Origin: Akkermansia sp.
GTDB lineage: Bacteria; Verrucomicrobiota; Verrucomicrobiia; Verrucomicrobiales; Akkermansiaceae
Reading direction: 5' to 3'
NCBI RefSeq assembly: GCF_020860705.1
Contig: NZ_JAJBTT010000019.1
Span: 38,879 to 102,878 of the forward strand
Length of the DNA: 64,000 nucleotides
The notes below the pieces were generated by a model that was not told where the DNA came from, made no database searches, and was given only the letters and a program-made list of their open reading frames with translations. The position numbers were made by a program, and so were the translations under genes. Shown in pieces: positions 1 to 7,972 of this stretch (its first letter is position 1; each line of letters opens with the position of its first letter).

Positions 1-952
1 CCTCACGCGTAGAGCCGTCCGGAGTGCCGAATTCCGGGTACTTTTCCGTACTGGCGGAGTCCAGCTTGATGGTGACGTTGCACCGTTCCGCAATTTTCAG
101 CGTGTTTCCCACCGCATCCGGATAGTCCTGGAACACCTCCCGCATCTCCTCCGGAGATTTCAGGTAGACTTCCGTGGAGTAGCGCATGCGCTTGGGGGAA
201 GCCAGCTTCTCGTTGGTGCCGATGCAGATCAGCACGTCGTGCATGTCGTGATCCTCTTTCCTGAGGAAGTGCACGTCATTGGTAGCCACGATGGGGGTAT
301 TGGTCTTGCGGGCGATGCGCACCAGCTCCGGCAGGCATTTTTTCTGTTCTTCCATGCCATGGTCCTGAAGCTCCACAAAAACATTCCCCTCCCCGAAGGT
401 ATCCTTCAGCGCCAGCAGGGCCTCCTCCGCCTTTTCAGGCTGGTCGTTGAGCAGCCATTCATTCAGCGGCCCGGCAATGCACGCCGTACAGCAGATGAGG
501 CCTTCATGGAACTCCCGCAGGGTTTCCATGTCCACGCGGGGCTTGTAGTAAAAACCTTCCAGATGGGAGCGGGATACCAGCTTGACGAGGTTCTGCCAGC
601 CGGTTTCATTTTCCGCCAGAAGAAGCAGGTGCGTGTATTTGCGGCGGCCGGGAAGCTGCTTTTTCACGCTGATGGGCGTGGGGGAAAGGTACACCTCACA
701 GCCGAAGATAGGCTTCACCTCCTGTTTTCGCGGACCTTCCGGATGTTCCTTGTTCCAGGCGGCCACGGACTTGTTGAGGCTGTTCGCCTCCATGACCAGC
801 TCAATGGCCCCGAAGAGGTTGCCGTGGTCCGTGATAGCGACGGCCGGCATGCCCATGCGGGAGCATTCGGCAATGAGGTCCTTGATATGGACGGCGCCGT
901 CCAGCAGGGAATATTCCGTGTGATTGTGAAGGTGTACGAAGGAACCGGGCAT
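1..952 (-). CDS. dnaE: DNA polymerase III alpha subunit, N-terminal part (runs off the left edge)
   Basis: Replicative DNA polymerase catalytic subunit. Reading the minus strand from an ATG at 952 gives MPGSFVHLHNHTEYSLLDGA, the opening of the PHP domain of DnaE, followed by a long open frame to the window edge (about 317 codons of a protein normally over 1,100 residues). The HLHNHTEYS and ITDHGNL motifs match the metal-binding PHP motifs of bacterial DnaE. The polymerase core and C-terminal domains lie outside the window. It starts 32 bases downstream of the pyrD stop codon on the same strand, so the two may be cotranscribed, although they have no known functional link. The family call is secure; only the 3' extent is unknown. 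Confidence 0.93.
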   Translation of the reverse strand, partial: MPGSFVHLHNHTEYSLLDGAVHIKDLIAECSRMGMPAVAITDHGNLFGAIELVMEANSLNKSVAAWNKEHPEGPRKQEVKPIFGCEVYLSPTPISVKKQLPGRRKYTHLLLLAENETGWQNLVKLVSRSHLEGFYYKPRVDMETLREFHEGLICCTACIAGPLNEWLLNDQPEKAEEALLALKDTFGEGNVFVELQDHGMEEQKKCLPELVRIARKTNTPIVATNDVHFLRKEDHDMHDVLICIGTNEKLASPKRMRYSTEVYLKSPEEMREVFQDYPDAVGNTLKIAERCNVTIKLDSASTEKYPEFGTPDGSTRE

Positions 953-984
953 GAATGAAACCTTTATGCAGTGAGTAAGACGGA

Positions 985-2031
985 TCAGGAATTAACGGGG
1001 CATTCAGCCTTCATGGCCTCCACGCATTCCCGGATGAGGTCCGGCCCGCGGTACAGGAACCCGGTGTAAAGCTGGACCAGGCTGGCCCCCGCCTTGATCT
1101 TGGCGACGGCGTCCGCTCCGCTCATGATGCCGCCCACGCCGATGATCGGAATACTTCCCTTCAATTCGGAAGCGAAAGCGCCAATGACTTCCGTGGACCT
1201 CTCCGTCAGCGGAGCGCCGGACAGGCCGCCGGCTTCTCCCTGGCGGGGACTGTTTTGCACCCCGGCGCGGGAAAGCGTGGTATTGGTGGCAATGAGGCCG
1301 TCCAGCCCTTCATCCAGAAAGACCCGGCTGAGTTCCGCAATCTGTTCATCCGTCACATCCGGGGCCACTTTCATGAAAATGGGAACCTGGCGTCCGGTTT
1401 CCGCAGCAAGGTTGGATTGCTCCGATTTCAGGGAAGCCAGCAGGCGCGCGGCAGGTTCCGCCGCCTGAAGGTCACGCAGGCCGGGCGTATTGGGGGAAGA
1501 GAAGTTAATGGCGATGTAATCCGCCACAGGCCATGCCGCGCGCAGACAGGTCAGGTAATCCTGGGCCGCATCTTCATTGGGCGTCACCTTGTTCTTCCCA
1601 ATGTTGACGCCGAGAACGCCATGAAAACGGGTGGCGGCACGGATATTCTCCACACCGTCGGCAATGCCGTCATTGTTGAATCCCATCCGGTTGATGATGG
1701 CCCGCTGCGGAATCAGGCGGAACAGGCGGGGCTTGTCATTGCCCGGCTGGGGGCGAGGCGTCAGCGTACCCACCTCCACAAAGCCGAAGCCGATCTGCCC
1801 GAAGGCGTTCACGGTATCCGCCTCCTTGTCCATCCCGGCGGCGAGGCCTACCCGGTTGGGGAATTTCATTCCAAGAATTTCCACGGGATCGGAAGGAACC
1901 TCACCCATTACAAGAGGCAGCACGCGCATCTTTTCTGCCAGGCGCAACCCCCACAAAGTCACATTGTGGGCGGTTTCCGGATTCATTTGGAACAGGACAC
2001 TTTTGGCGACGGAATATAAGGCGGGCGACAC
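985..2031 (-). CDS. pyrD: Dihydroorotate dehydrogenase (quinone), class 2
   Basis: Oxidises dihydroorotate to orotate in pyrimidine synthesis and passes electrons to the quinone pool; class 2 enzymes are peripheral membrane flavoproteins. The 348-aa product has the usual class 2 length and an amphipathic N-terminal extension. Visible motifs are NRVGLAAGMDKEAD (residues 60-73), the INRMGFNNDG FMN-binding stretch (113-122), NFSSPNTPGL (176-185) with the catalytic serine of class 2 enzymes, ATNTT, and the terminal phosphate-binding segment GVGGIMSG. It is followed by dnaE on the same strand and lies divergent from thiE. No other pyr gene is nearby. Confidence 0.96.
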   Translation of the reverse strand: MSPALYSVAKSVLFQMNPETAHNVTLWGLRLAEKMRVLPLVMGEVPSDPVEILGMKFPNRVGLAAGMDKEADTVNAFGQIGFGFVEVGTLTPRPQPGNDKPRLFRLIPQRAIINRMGFNNDGIADGVENIRAATRFHGVLGVNIGKNKVTPNEDAAQDYLTCLRAAWPVADYIAINFSSPNTPGLRDLQAAEPAARLLASLKSEQSNLAAETGRQVPIFMKVAPDVTDEQIAELSRVFLDEGLDGLIATNTTLSRAGVQNSPRQGEAGGLSGAPLTERSTEVIGAFASELKGSIPIIGVGGIMSGADAVAKIKAGASLVQLYTGFLYRGPDLIRECVEAMKAECPVNS

Positions 2032-2119
2032 GATGGGAGGGAGTATACCACACCCTCCTTTAGGGTCAAGAATGGGAAGCGTCTTGCCGGGATGATTTTA
2101 TCCGGTACAATTCCCTTCC

Positions 2120-2767
2120 ATGAACAGGAAGGAACGCCTCTCGTCCTGCCGTCTGTACGGCATTGTGGATACAGGATATACTGCTGAACATCAATTACTA
2201 TCCGTTACGGAAAAATTACTGGAAGGCGGACTGGGCATCCTCCAGCTCCGGGCAAAAAACCACGGGCCCGAGTTCATTGAACAAATGGGAAAACAGCTTG
2301 CCCCCCTGTGCCGCAGACATGGCTGTCTTTTCATCATTAACGACTATCCGGAAATTGCCCTAAGGACCGGGGCGGACGGAGTCCACCTGGGCCAGAACGA
2401 CGGCGCCCTGGCACCCGTACGGGCCATGCTGGGGGAGGACGCCATCATCGGGCGTTCCACGCACAGCCCGGAACAGGCCCTGGGAGCGTTCCGGGAGCAG
2501 GCGGACTACATCGGCTTCGGCCCCTTGTTCCCCACAGGCACCAAGCCTGGAAGACCTGCCATCGGGCTGAACGATATTGCAAGCGTCCAGCAACAACTGC
2601 CGGAAGGGTTCCCCGTCTTCTGCATCGGCGGCATCACCGGGGAGACGCTGCCCTTCGTTCTGAAGGCGGGAGCCGGCAGAATCGTCATCGTTTCCTGGCT
2701 GCTGGCACAACCGGACATCACGGGAACGGTAAAGGCGCTTAGAAAAAAGCTGGGGGAAGCGTCCTAG
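2120..2767 (+). CDS. thiE: Thiamine-phosphate synthase
   Basis: Joins the hydroxymethylpyrimidine diphosphate and thiazole phosphate moieties to form thiamine phosphate. The 215-aa protein is a single TIM barrel of normal ThiE length. Diagnostic segments are LQLRAK near residue 40, NDYPEIALRTGADGVHLGQ around 75-93, IGRSTHSPEQA, ADYIGFGPLFPTGTKPG, and the phosphate-binding CIGGIT loop. It is a single gene, divergent from pyrD and convergent with the TetR gene at 2805. I saw no TPP riboswitch in the 88 bases upstream and no other thi gene in the window. The TenI paralogue is an alternative, but the retained FPTGTK substrate loop favours ThiE. Confidence 0.92.
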   Translation: MNRKERLSSCRLYGIVDTGYTAEHQLLSVTEKLLEGGLGILQLRAKNHGPEFIEQMGKQLAPLCRRHGCLFIINDYPEIALRTGADGVHLGQNDGALAPVRAMLGEDAIIGRSTHSPEQALGAFREQADYIGFGPLFPTGTKPGRPAIGLNDIASVQQQLPEGFPVFCIGGITGETLPFVLKAGAGRIVIVSWLLAQPDITGTVKALRKKLGEAS

Positions 2768-2804
2768 GGGAAGGCCGCATTTTTCCGGGGTTTCCACCCC
2801 CTCT

Positions 2805-3485
2805 TCAACGCTTTTCCTGCTTTTTCTCCCCCTCCGGAGAAAGAGCGGGCCGTGAAATCAGCAGCGCAGCCGTATCCACAATCATCTGCAAAACCAGATC
2901 CTGGTCCTTCATCCACAGCTCCTTGTCTTGAAGTTCCATCCGGGTGACGTATTTCCCCAGCGTGGCATGGAAAATGGAACTCATGATATGCACGTGCCAG
3001 GAGATGGAAAGCTCATCGTTCCACACGCAGAATTGGCGAATCCTCTGCGTCATTTCCCGGATAAGCGGCGCGTAAAATTCATCGTAAATCTTCTTGCCCA
3101 GATACTCCGGTTCCTGGGGCAGCCGCCACAACAGGCGGGCATGGTCCGGACCGCCAAGGCTTTTATCCAAAAGAAGGCGGAAAGCAGGTTCAATGAACGC
3201 ACGGGCATACGCCTGCAGGGACGGATGAAGATCCGCCTCTTTCAGCTTTTTCAGGCGCGCCTCCATCAGGGGTTCCGCATACTGCCTGAAAACGGAAAGG
3301 TACAGCCCTTCCTTGTTTTCAAAATAGTACACGATGGAAGCCAGGTTCACCCCGGCTTCAGAAGCAATCGCCCTCATGGTCACTCCGTCAAATCCTCTGA
3401 GGGCAAAAAGTTTCTGAGCGGCACGGAGAATTTTACCGCTGGTTTCCGCAGAACGGTCGGACTGGGATTTGCGGGGAGGAGTCAT
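2805..3485 (-). CDS. TetR/AcrR family transcriptional regulator (third gene of the cytochrome cluster)
   Basis: A 226-aa DNA-binding regulator. Residues 15-62 form a TetR helix-turn-helix (ILRAAQKLFALRGFDGVTMR, then AGVNLASIVYYFENKEGLY). The helical C-terminal half resembles the CecR/YbiH group of TetR proteins. The start is the ATG at 3485. It follows the thioredoxin-like gene by 27 bases on the same strand, and that gene follows the multiheme cytochrome by about 25 bases, so the regulator is probably the last gene of one transcript and may control it. The ligand and the operator are unknown; I found no clear palindrome in the gap just upstream. The family call is secure, the role inferred. 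Confidence 0.87.
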   Translation of the reverse strand: MTPPRKSQSDRSAETSGKILRAAQKLFALRGFDGVTMRAIASEAGVNLASIVYYFENKEGLYLSVFRQYAEPLMEARLKKLKEADLHPSLQAYARAFIEPAFRLLLDKSLGGPDHARLLWRLPQEPEYLGKKIYDEFYAPLIREMTQRIRQFCVWNDELSISWHVHIMSSIFHATLGKYVTRMELQDKELWMKDQDLVLQMIVDTAALLISRPALSPEGEKKQEKR

Positions 3486-3512
3486 CGTTTCAGAAGATCA
3501 AACAGCAGGAGC

Positions 3513-4247
3513 CTAGCGGGAGGAACGTCTTGAACCGGCAGCTTTTACCAATTGTTCCATGTCCTGGGAAGACTGAATGGCGTTGCCGTCCTTATCCACC
3601 AGGATCATGGTGGGAATGCCGCGGGGGGCCACTTTTTTGGCAAGATCCGTCAAATCCTTCCTCAGCAGAATGGGCCACGGCATATTATTGGCGGCAGCCC
3701 ATTTCTGGGCAGCTTCCAGGCTTTGGTCCAGATTGCACATGATCACTTCCACATCCGGGTTATCCTTCACCACCTTGTTGTAGGCCTCCACACTGTGGGG
3801 CGCATTCCGGCAGCACGGCCCGCACCAGCTGGCGCTGAAATACAGAATGAAATGCCTGGGATTCAGCTTCCCGTCCTTCTTCTGGAGCTTGCCGTTGTCC
3901 AGCATGTAGGTCTTCCCCTTCATTTCCTCAGCCACAGGCCCGGACGGCACGGAGGACCATTCCGAAAGAGGCTTTCCTATCACCTCCTTGTGTTCCTCCA
4001 ACCACGTGCGGTCTTCCTCGGAAAGTTTTTCCAACGGCATCGTGATGGGTTTCTTGGCCGTGGTCACCAGCTTGACAGTCTTCATATTCAAGGCGATGGG
4101 GCGGGCCTCCACCGTGCTCCCCGTGCTTTTATTCGTCCAGGTACGAAGGGAGGGATCCTCCGCCGCATCAGGAGAGCCGGCAAAACAGAAGGAGGAGCCC
4201 AGCACGAACGCAGATACCAGCAGAATACGCAACGGGGAAAATTTCAT
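3513..4247 (-). CDS. Exported SHD1-thioredoxin (TlpA-like) fusion protein
   Basis: Predicted periplasmic thiol-disulfide protein of 244 aa. The N-terminus is a signal peptide (MKFSPLRILLVSAFVLGSSF ending near CFA). Residues 32-85 form an SHD1-like module (RTWTNKSTGSTVEARPIAL, then PLEKLSEEDRTWLEE), a small domain frequent in secreted Planctomycetes/Verrucomicrobia proteins. The C-terminal half is a thioredoxin fold with the active-site SASWCGPCCRN (CGPC) and the cis-proline RGIPT loop. The GTG at 4253 is also in frame, but the ATG at 4247 gives a clean signal peptide. It sits between a multiheme cytochrome and a TetR gene. Reduction of haem-attachment cysteines or another exported thiol is a reasonable inference, not something shown by the sequence. 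Confidence 0.82.
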   Translation of the reverse strand: MKFSPLRILLVSAFVLGSSFCFAGSPDAAEDPSLRTWTNKSTGSTVEARPIALNMKTVKLVTTAKKPITMPLEKLSEEDRTWLEEHKEVIGKPLSEWSSVPSGPVAEEMKGKTYMLDNGKLQKKDGKLNPRHFILYFSASWCGPCCRNAPHSVEAYNKVVKDNPDVEVIMCNLDQSLEAAQKWAAANNMPWPILLRKDLTDLAKKVAPRGIPTMILVDKDGNAIQSSQDMEQLVKAAGSRRSSR

Positions 4248-4272
4248 ATACACAACGCTGATATACTATTTC

Positions 4273-6552
4273 CTACCTTCCATGTCGAGAAGCCGATTCC
4301 AGAATTTGCCTGGCCTGGGCATGCCCGGGATCGCGCCGCAGGGCTTCTGCAGCAGCAGCCGCGGCGTCACGGTAACGTCCGTTGCGGTAAAGCATCACCG
4401 CCAGCGTGAACGGAATATCCGCATTCTCCTTGTCCAGGGAAGAGCAATTTTCCAGGTCCTGCAAGGCCTGCTCCAGCCGTCCTACCTTTTCATTGAGCAG
4501 TGCCCGGTTGAACAGGGCGCGGATGAAAGAGGGCTCTATTTTCAACGCTTCATTAAAGGATTCCAGCGCTCCCGGCTCATCATTGTTCTCAATCTGGCCC
4601 AGCCCCAGCAGATACCACAGGTTGGCATCCCTGGGCGCCAGCCGCACAGCCTCCCTCATCTGGTCCACCGCTTCCCGGCTGCGGCCCTGGGAGGCCAGAA
4701 AAACGGCATAATCCCGGTGCACTACGGAAGACGTGGCATCCCACTTCAAAGCCTTGGCAAACCATTGTTCCGCCGCCTTCGCATCCTTGCGGCTGATGGC
4801 TATCTGGGCCAGTTTCATCGCCCCGGACGGCTGGTCCGCCTGGTGCAGGGCGGCGGCGGTCAGTTCCTTCATGGCCGGGCTGTCCGGCGGCAGGGAATCC
4901 CGGAGAGCCCACTCCGCCTGCAGGCGCACGACCTTGAACGGGTCATTAAGCAGCTTGCCCGCGGCGGGATTGCCCGCACGTCCCATCACCTTGGCGGCGG
5001 CGGCGCGCGTCAGGGGGTCCGTATCCTTAACCGCAGCGGCAGCCAGCTCCTGAACGACGGGTTCATGCGCCCAGGCATCCATCAGCTCCAGCAGCGTGGC
5101 ACGCCATGCGCCCACTTCTTCCCGCTTGAAACACTCCATCAGCAGGGGCAGCACGTCCTCCTTCCCTTCATAGGCGCGCTGCACGGCCCGCGTGCGGTCC
5201 CTGTACTGCGCCATCTTGGGCTTTGGCCCGTAATATTTTTCCACCGCTTCCGCAGCCCATTCATTGCTCTTTTCCTTATGGCACATGGTGCAGGCATTCG
5301 GAATGCCCAGCTCCACGCTCAGAAGGGGGTCGGGAGAATTGTAGGAATGGTCCCTGCGGGGGTCGCGGGCCATGTAGAGGCTTTCCGGCATATGGCATTC
5401 CACACAGCGGGCGCCCATGCTGGACTGGGGGCACGGCGTATGCTTGGTGATGTCAATGATGGGGGCTTTCACCCCGTTTACCGCTTCCCCGGTGCCGTGG
5501 CACCGCAGGCAGAGCGTGTTATCCTCCTGCGGAAGCTTCAGCGTTCCCGTATGCGGGTCATGACAGTCCAGACAGGTGACGCCCGCCTTGCCCATGCGGC
5601 TCAGGCGCAGCCCGGTTTCACAATAATCCTCGTCCCGCTGCATGCCGTTGGGCCAGAAAACGCCGGGCTGCACGGGAAGCACCAGCTGGAAATGGTCGTC
5701 AAAACGGTCTCCCACGGCAAAATCATGATCGAATTCGTCCCGCCGGGCATGGCAGGAGGCGCAGTTGTCGTGAATCTGCTGCGGCGTCAGCTTGTTTTTG
5801 GTGGAAATCATGCAGCCCGTTCCCGCCTCAGGCTTGTCCAGCAGCGGGCCGTGGCACTGAATGCAGGTCACGCCGGGTTCCGTCCAGGTGGAGGCATAGC
5901 GGTCCTTCACCGGATCATAATTTTTATGAAACAGGGACATGTGGCACCACGCGCACTGCGTGTTCCAGTTCATGCCGCGCCCCGTCCAGTGCCCCCAGTC
6001 GCCGGGCTGCCGCGTATCCTTGCCAAAAATGTCAAACCACTCCTTGCGGTTCACGTCCCACGCGGCGCTCAGGGTGTGATAGCCACCGTCCTTTGCAGGC
6101 ACCAGATACTGCACCAGGGGAATTCTCCCTGTGGCCCACTCCGCCCGCCAGGAAGTTGAAGATTGGCCGTCATGCACCATGCGCCCCTGTCCATTCGTGG
6201 AAAATTGAAGAATGCTGCCGTGGGCGTCCAGCTTCATGTTATGGAACGCCTCAGACTCCCACTGGTCCCCCAGCTTGCGGAACGCCCAGGCGTGGTCCGA
6301 GCCTGCCCACTGCCGGAATTCCTTTTCATGGCAGGCCCCGCACTGCATGGAGATGGGCACCTCATTCTGGTCCCAGTGTTCACTGCCGCCTGAAAAAACG
6401 GCCGGCTGGGCTCCCGCGCCGGAACGCCGGTCCATCCAGGACTTCATCATGGTGCCCAGCCCTATCAGAGCCCCAAGAATGACAAGAAGGATCACCCACT
6501 TTTTCATGGAGGACCTGCTCACGGAAGCATCGGAAGGCTCAGGGTTGGACAT
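4273..6552 (-). CDS. Membrane-anchored octaheme cytochrome c with HEAT-like and TPR C-terminal domains
   Basis: A 759-aa protein anchored by one N-terminal transmembrane helix (about residues 18-36). The middle carries eight CXXCH haem c sites: CGACH (71-75), CAWCH, CIQCH, CASCH, CLDCH, CLRCH, CVECH and CTMCH. After about residue 430 there are HEAT-like helical pairs and then three to four TPR units near the end (SREAVDQMREAVRLAPRDAN and similar). The layout resembles cytochrome c554-like/TPR proteins of Planctomycetes and Verrucomicrobia. It should face the periplasm and carry electrons; the donor and acceptor are not evident. It is the first gene of a tight three-gene cluster with a thioredoxin-like protein and a TetR regulator. 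I saw no other cytochrome or haem-lyase gene in the window. Confidence 0.9.
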   Translation of the reverse strand: MSNPEPSDASVSRSSMKKWVILLVILGALIGLGTMMKSWMDRRSGAGAQPAVFSGGSEHWDQNEVPISMQCGACHEKEFRQWAGSDHAWAFRKLGDQWESEAFHNMKLDAHGSILQFSTNGQGRMVHDGQSSTSWRAEWATGRIPLVQYLVPAKDGGYHTLSAAWDVNRKEWFDIFGKDTRQPGDWGHWTGRGMNWNTQCAWCHMSLFHKNYDPVKDRYASTWTEPGVTCIQCHGPLLDKPEAGTGCMISTKNKLTPQQIHDNCASCHARRDEFDHDFAVGDRFDDHFQLVLPVQPGVFWPNGMQRDEDYCETGLRLSRMGKAGVTCLDCHDPHTGTLKLPQEDNTLCLRCHGTGEAVNGVKAPIIDITKHTPCPQSSMGARCVECHMPESLYMARDPRRDHSYNSPDPLLSVELGIPNACTMCHKEKSNEWAAEAVEKYYGPKPKMAQYRDRTRAVQRAYEGKEDVLPLLMECFKREEVGAWRATLLELMDAWAHEPVVQELAAAAVKDTDPLTRAAAAKVMGRAGNPAAGKLLNDPFKVVRLQAEWALRDSLPPDSPAMKELTAAALHQADQPSGAMKLAQIAISRKDAKAAEQWFAKALKWDATSSVVHRDYAVFLASQGRSREAVDQMREAVRLAPRDANLWYLLGLGQIENNDEPGALESFNEALKIEPSFIRALFNRALLNEKVGRLEQALQDLENCSSLDKENADIPFTLAVMLYRNGRYRDAAAAAAEALRRDPGHAQARQILESASRHGR

Positions 6553-6646
6553 GGCGAAAAATATTCTGCCATATCATACGCGCTCCACCAAGGAACTTTT
6601 ACATCCACCGCTACAGTTCCGGAGGATTTTCCCGAACGCCTGCGGC

Positions 6647-7972
6647 TTATTCCTCCTCTTCCACGGCATCTTCCCGCATCAAGGGAGTAATACGGGTCAC
6701 GATGCAGCGCTCCACTCCACCGTTCTCCGTCTGCGTCACCTTGAATTCCAGGCCGCGGTAGCCAACGGCGTCACCTTCCTTAGCCGGAGATTCAAGCAGA
6801 TTGAGAATCAGGCCGCCCACGGTATCAATCTCCTCGCTCTGCAAATCCATGTCCATGGCTTCTCCCAGCTCTTCAATGCGGGCCAGTCCGGACACGTCGC
6901 AGGAAAAGCCCACCGCATCCCGGGGAAGATCCGTCAGCACCCTGATGCGGCCGCGGTCCCAGCCCATCACCTCGGAAAAAACGTCCGTCAGGGTCAGCAG
7001 TCCGGAGGTTCCCCCGTGCTCGTCCAGAATGACGGCAAGGCGCACATTGTCCTTCCTCATGATCTCCACCACATTGTCAAACTTCACCGTTTTAGGCACC
7101 TTGGGAATGGCGTGGACGTATTCAGCCGTCAGGGACTCTCCGCGGAACATGAGACGGAACAGGTCGCGTGCATGCACCATGCCTACCACGTGGTCCAGAT
7201 CGCCGCGGTAAACGGGGTAGCGTGTGCGGCGGGTGCGGCGCACGATTTCCCGTATCTCTTCATGCCCCGCCCCTTCCGGAATGGCGTCTATCCTGACGCG
7301 CGGAGTCATGACCTGGTGCACGTATAAATCATCCAGATCAAACAGGCCGTCCATGATGCGGCCGGATTCCTCCGGCAGGGCGCCGTTTTCATGGCTTTCC
7401 TCAATAATGTACTGAAGTTCTTCCGCAGAATGGTAATGGGACTTGGATTCGTTCCTGTCCACGCCCAGCAGCCCCAGCAGGAAATTGCCCAGGGCGTTCA
7501 TGCCCACGACCAGCGGATACAGGCAGAGCTGGATCACGTACATGGGCATCGTGATGACAAGACAAAGCTTCGTGGCGTACTGCAGGGAAAGCGCCTTGGG
7601 CACCATTTCCCCCAGTACGATATGCAGGTACGTCAGCACCGCCACGGACAGGACGCTGGCCGCGCCGTGCGCCACCAGCCAGGAGGCCCATCCGTGCTGG
7701 GCCAGCCATTCATGGAGCCATCCGGCCACGGCATGCTCCCCGTACATGCCCAGCCCCAGGCTGGCAAACGTCACGCCAAGCTGCGCCGTGGCAATGTAAC
7801 GGTCCTGCAAACGGGGGGTTTTCAACACCTGGGAAACACGGCGCGCCACCATGTTGCCGGACAAGGCCATCTGCTCCAGCGCGGCGCGGGGCGCGCCAAG
7901 CAGGGCAAACTCCGCGGCCACAAACAGACCGTTCAGCAGGATCAGCAGCAGAATAATGAAAATCGTCATCAT
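6647..7972 (-). CDS. CNNM/CorC (HlyC) family transporter, downstream copy
   Basis: A 441-aa integral membrane protein of the CorC/HlyC/CNNM family, associated with Mg2+/Co2+ homeostasis. The N-terminal 190 residues form the CNNM (DUF21) membrane domain, including LLNGLFVAAEFALLGAPRAA and LGEMVPKALSLQ. A tandem CBS pair follows (VHQVMTPRVRIDAIPEG, VVGMVHARDLFR, VILDEHGGTSGLLTL), then the CorC_HlyC C-terminal domain (IDTVGGLILNLL). Its start ATG at 7972 overlaps the stop of the upstream paralogue as ATGA, showing translational coupling; a second ATG at 7969 is also possible. No haemolysin function should be inferred from the old family name. Confidence 0.9.
   Translation of the reverse strand: MMTIFIILLLILLNGLFVAAEFALLGAPRAALEQMALSGNMVARRVSQVLKTPRLQDRYIATAQLGVTFASLGLGMYGEHAVAGWLHEWLAQHGWASWLVAHGAASVLSVAVLTYLHIVLGEMVPKALSLQYATKLCLVITMPMYVIQLCLYPLVVGMNALGNFLLGLLGVDRNESKSHYHSAEELQYIIEESHENGALPEESGRIMDGLFDLDDLYVHQVMTPRVRIDAIPEGAGHEEIREIVRRTRRTRYPVYRGDLDHVVGMVHARDLFRLMFRGESLTAEYVHAIPKVPKTVKFDNVVEIMRKDNVRLAVILDEHGGTSGLLTLTDVFSEVMGWDRGRIRVLTDLPRDAVGFSCDVSGLARIEELGEAMDMDLQSEEIDTVGGLILNLLESPAKEGDAVGYRGLEFKVTQTENGGVERCIVTRITPLMREDAVEEEE

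Noticed and set aside
3988..6159. Long plus-strand open frame (723 codons) opposite the octaheme cytochrome gene
   Set aside because: Its translation is rich in Arg, His, Gly and Pro without domain structure, while the opposite strand has eight haem motifs; it is an antisense shadow caused by GC-rich codon use.
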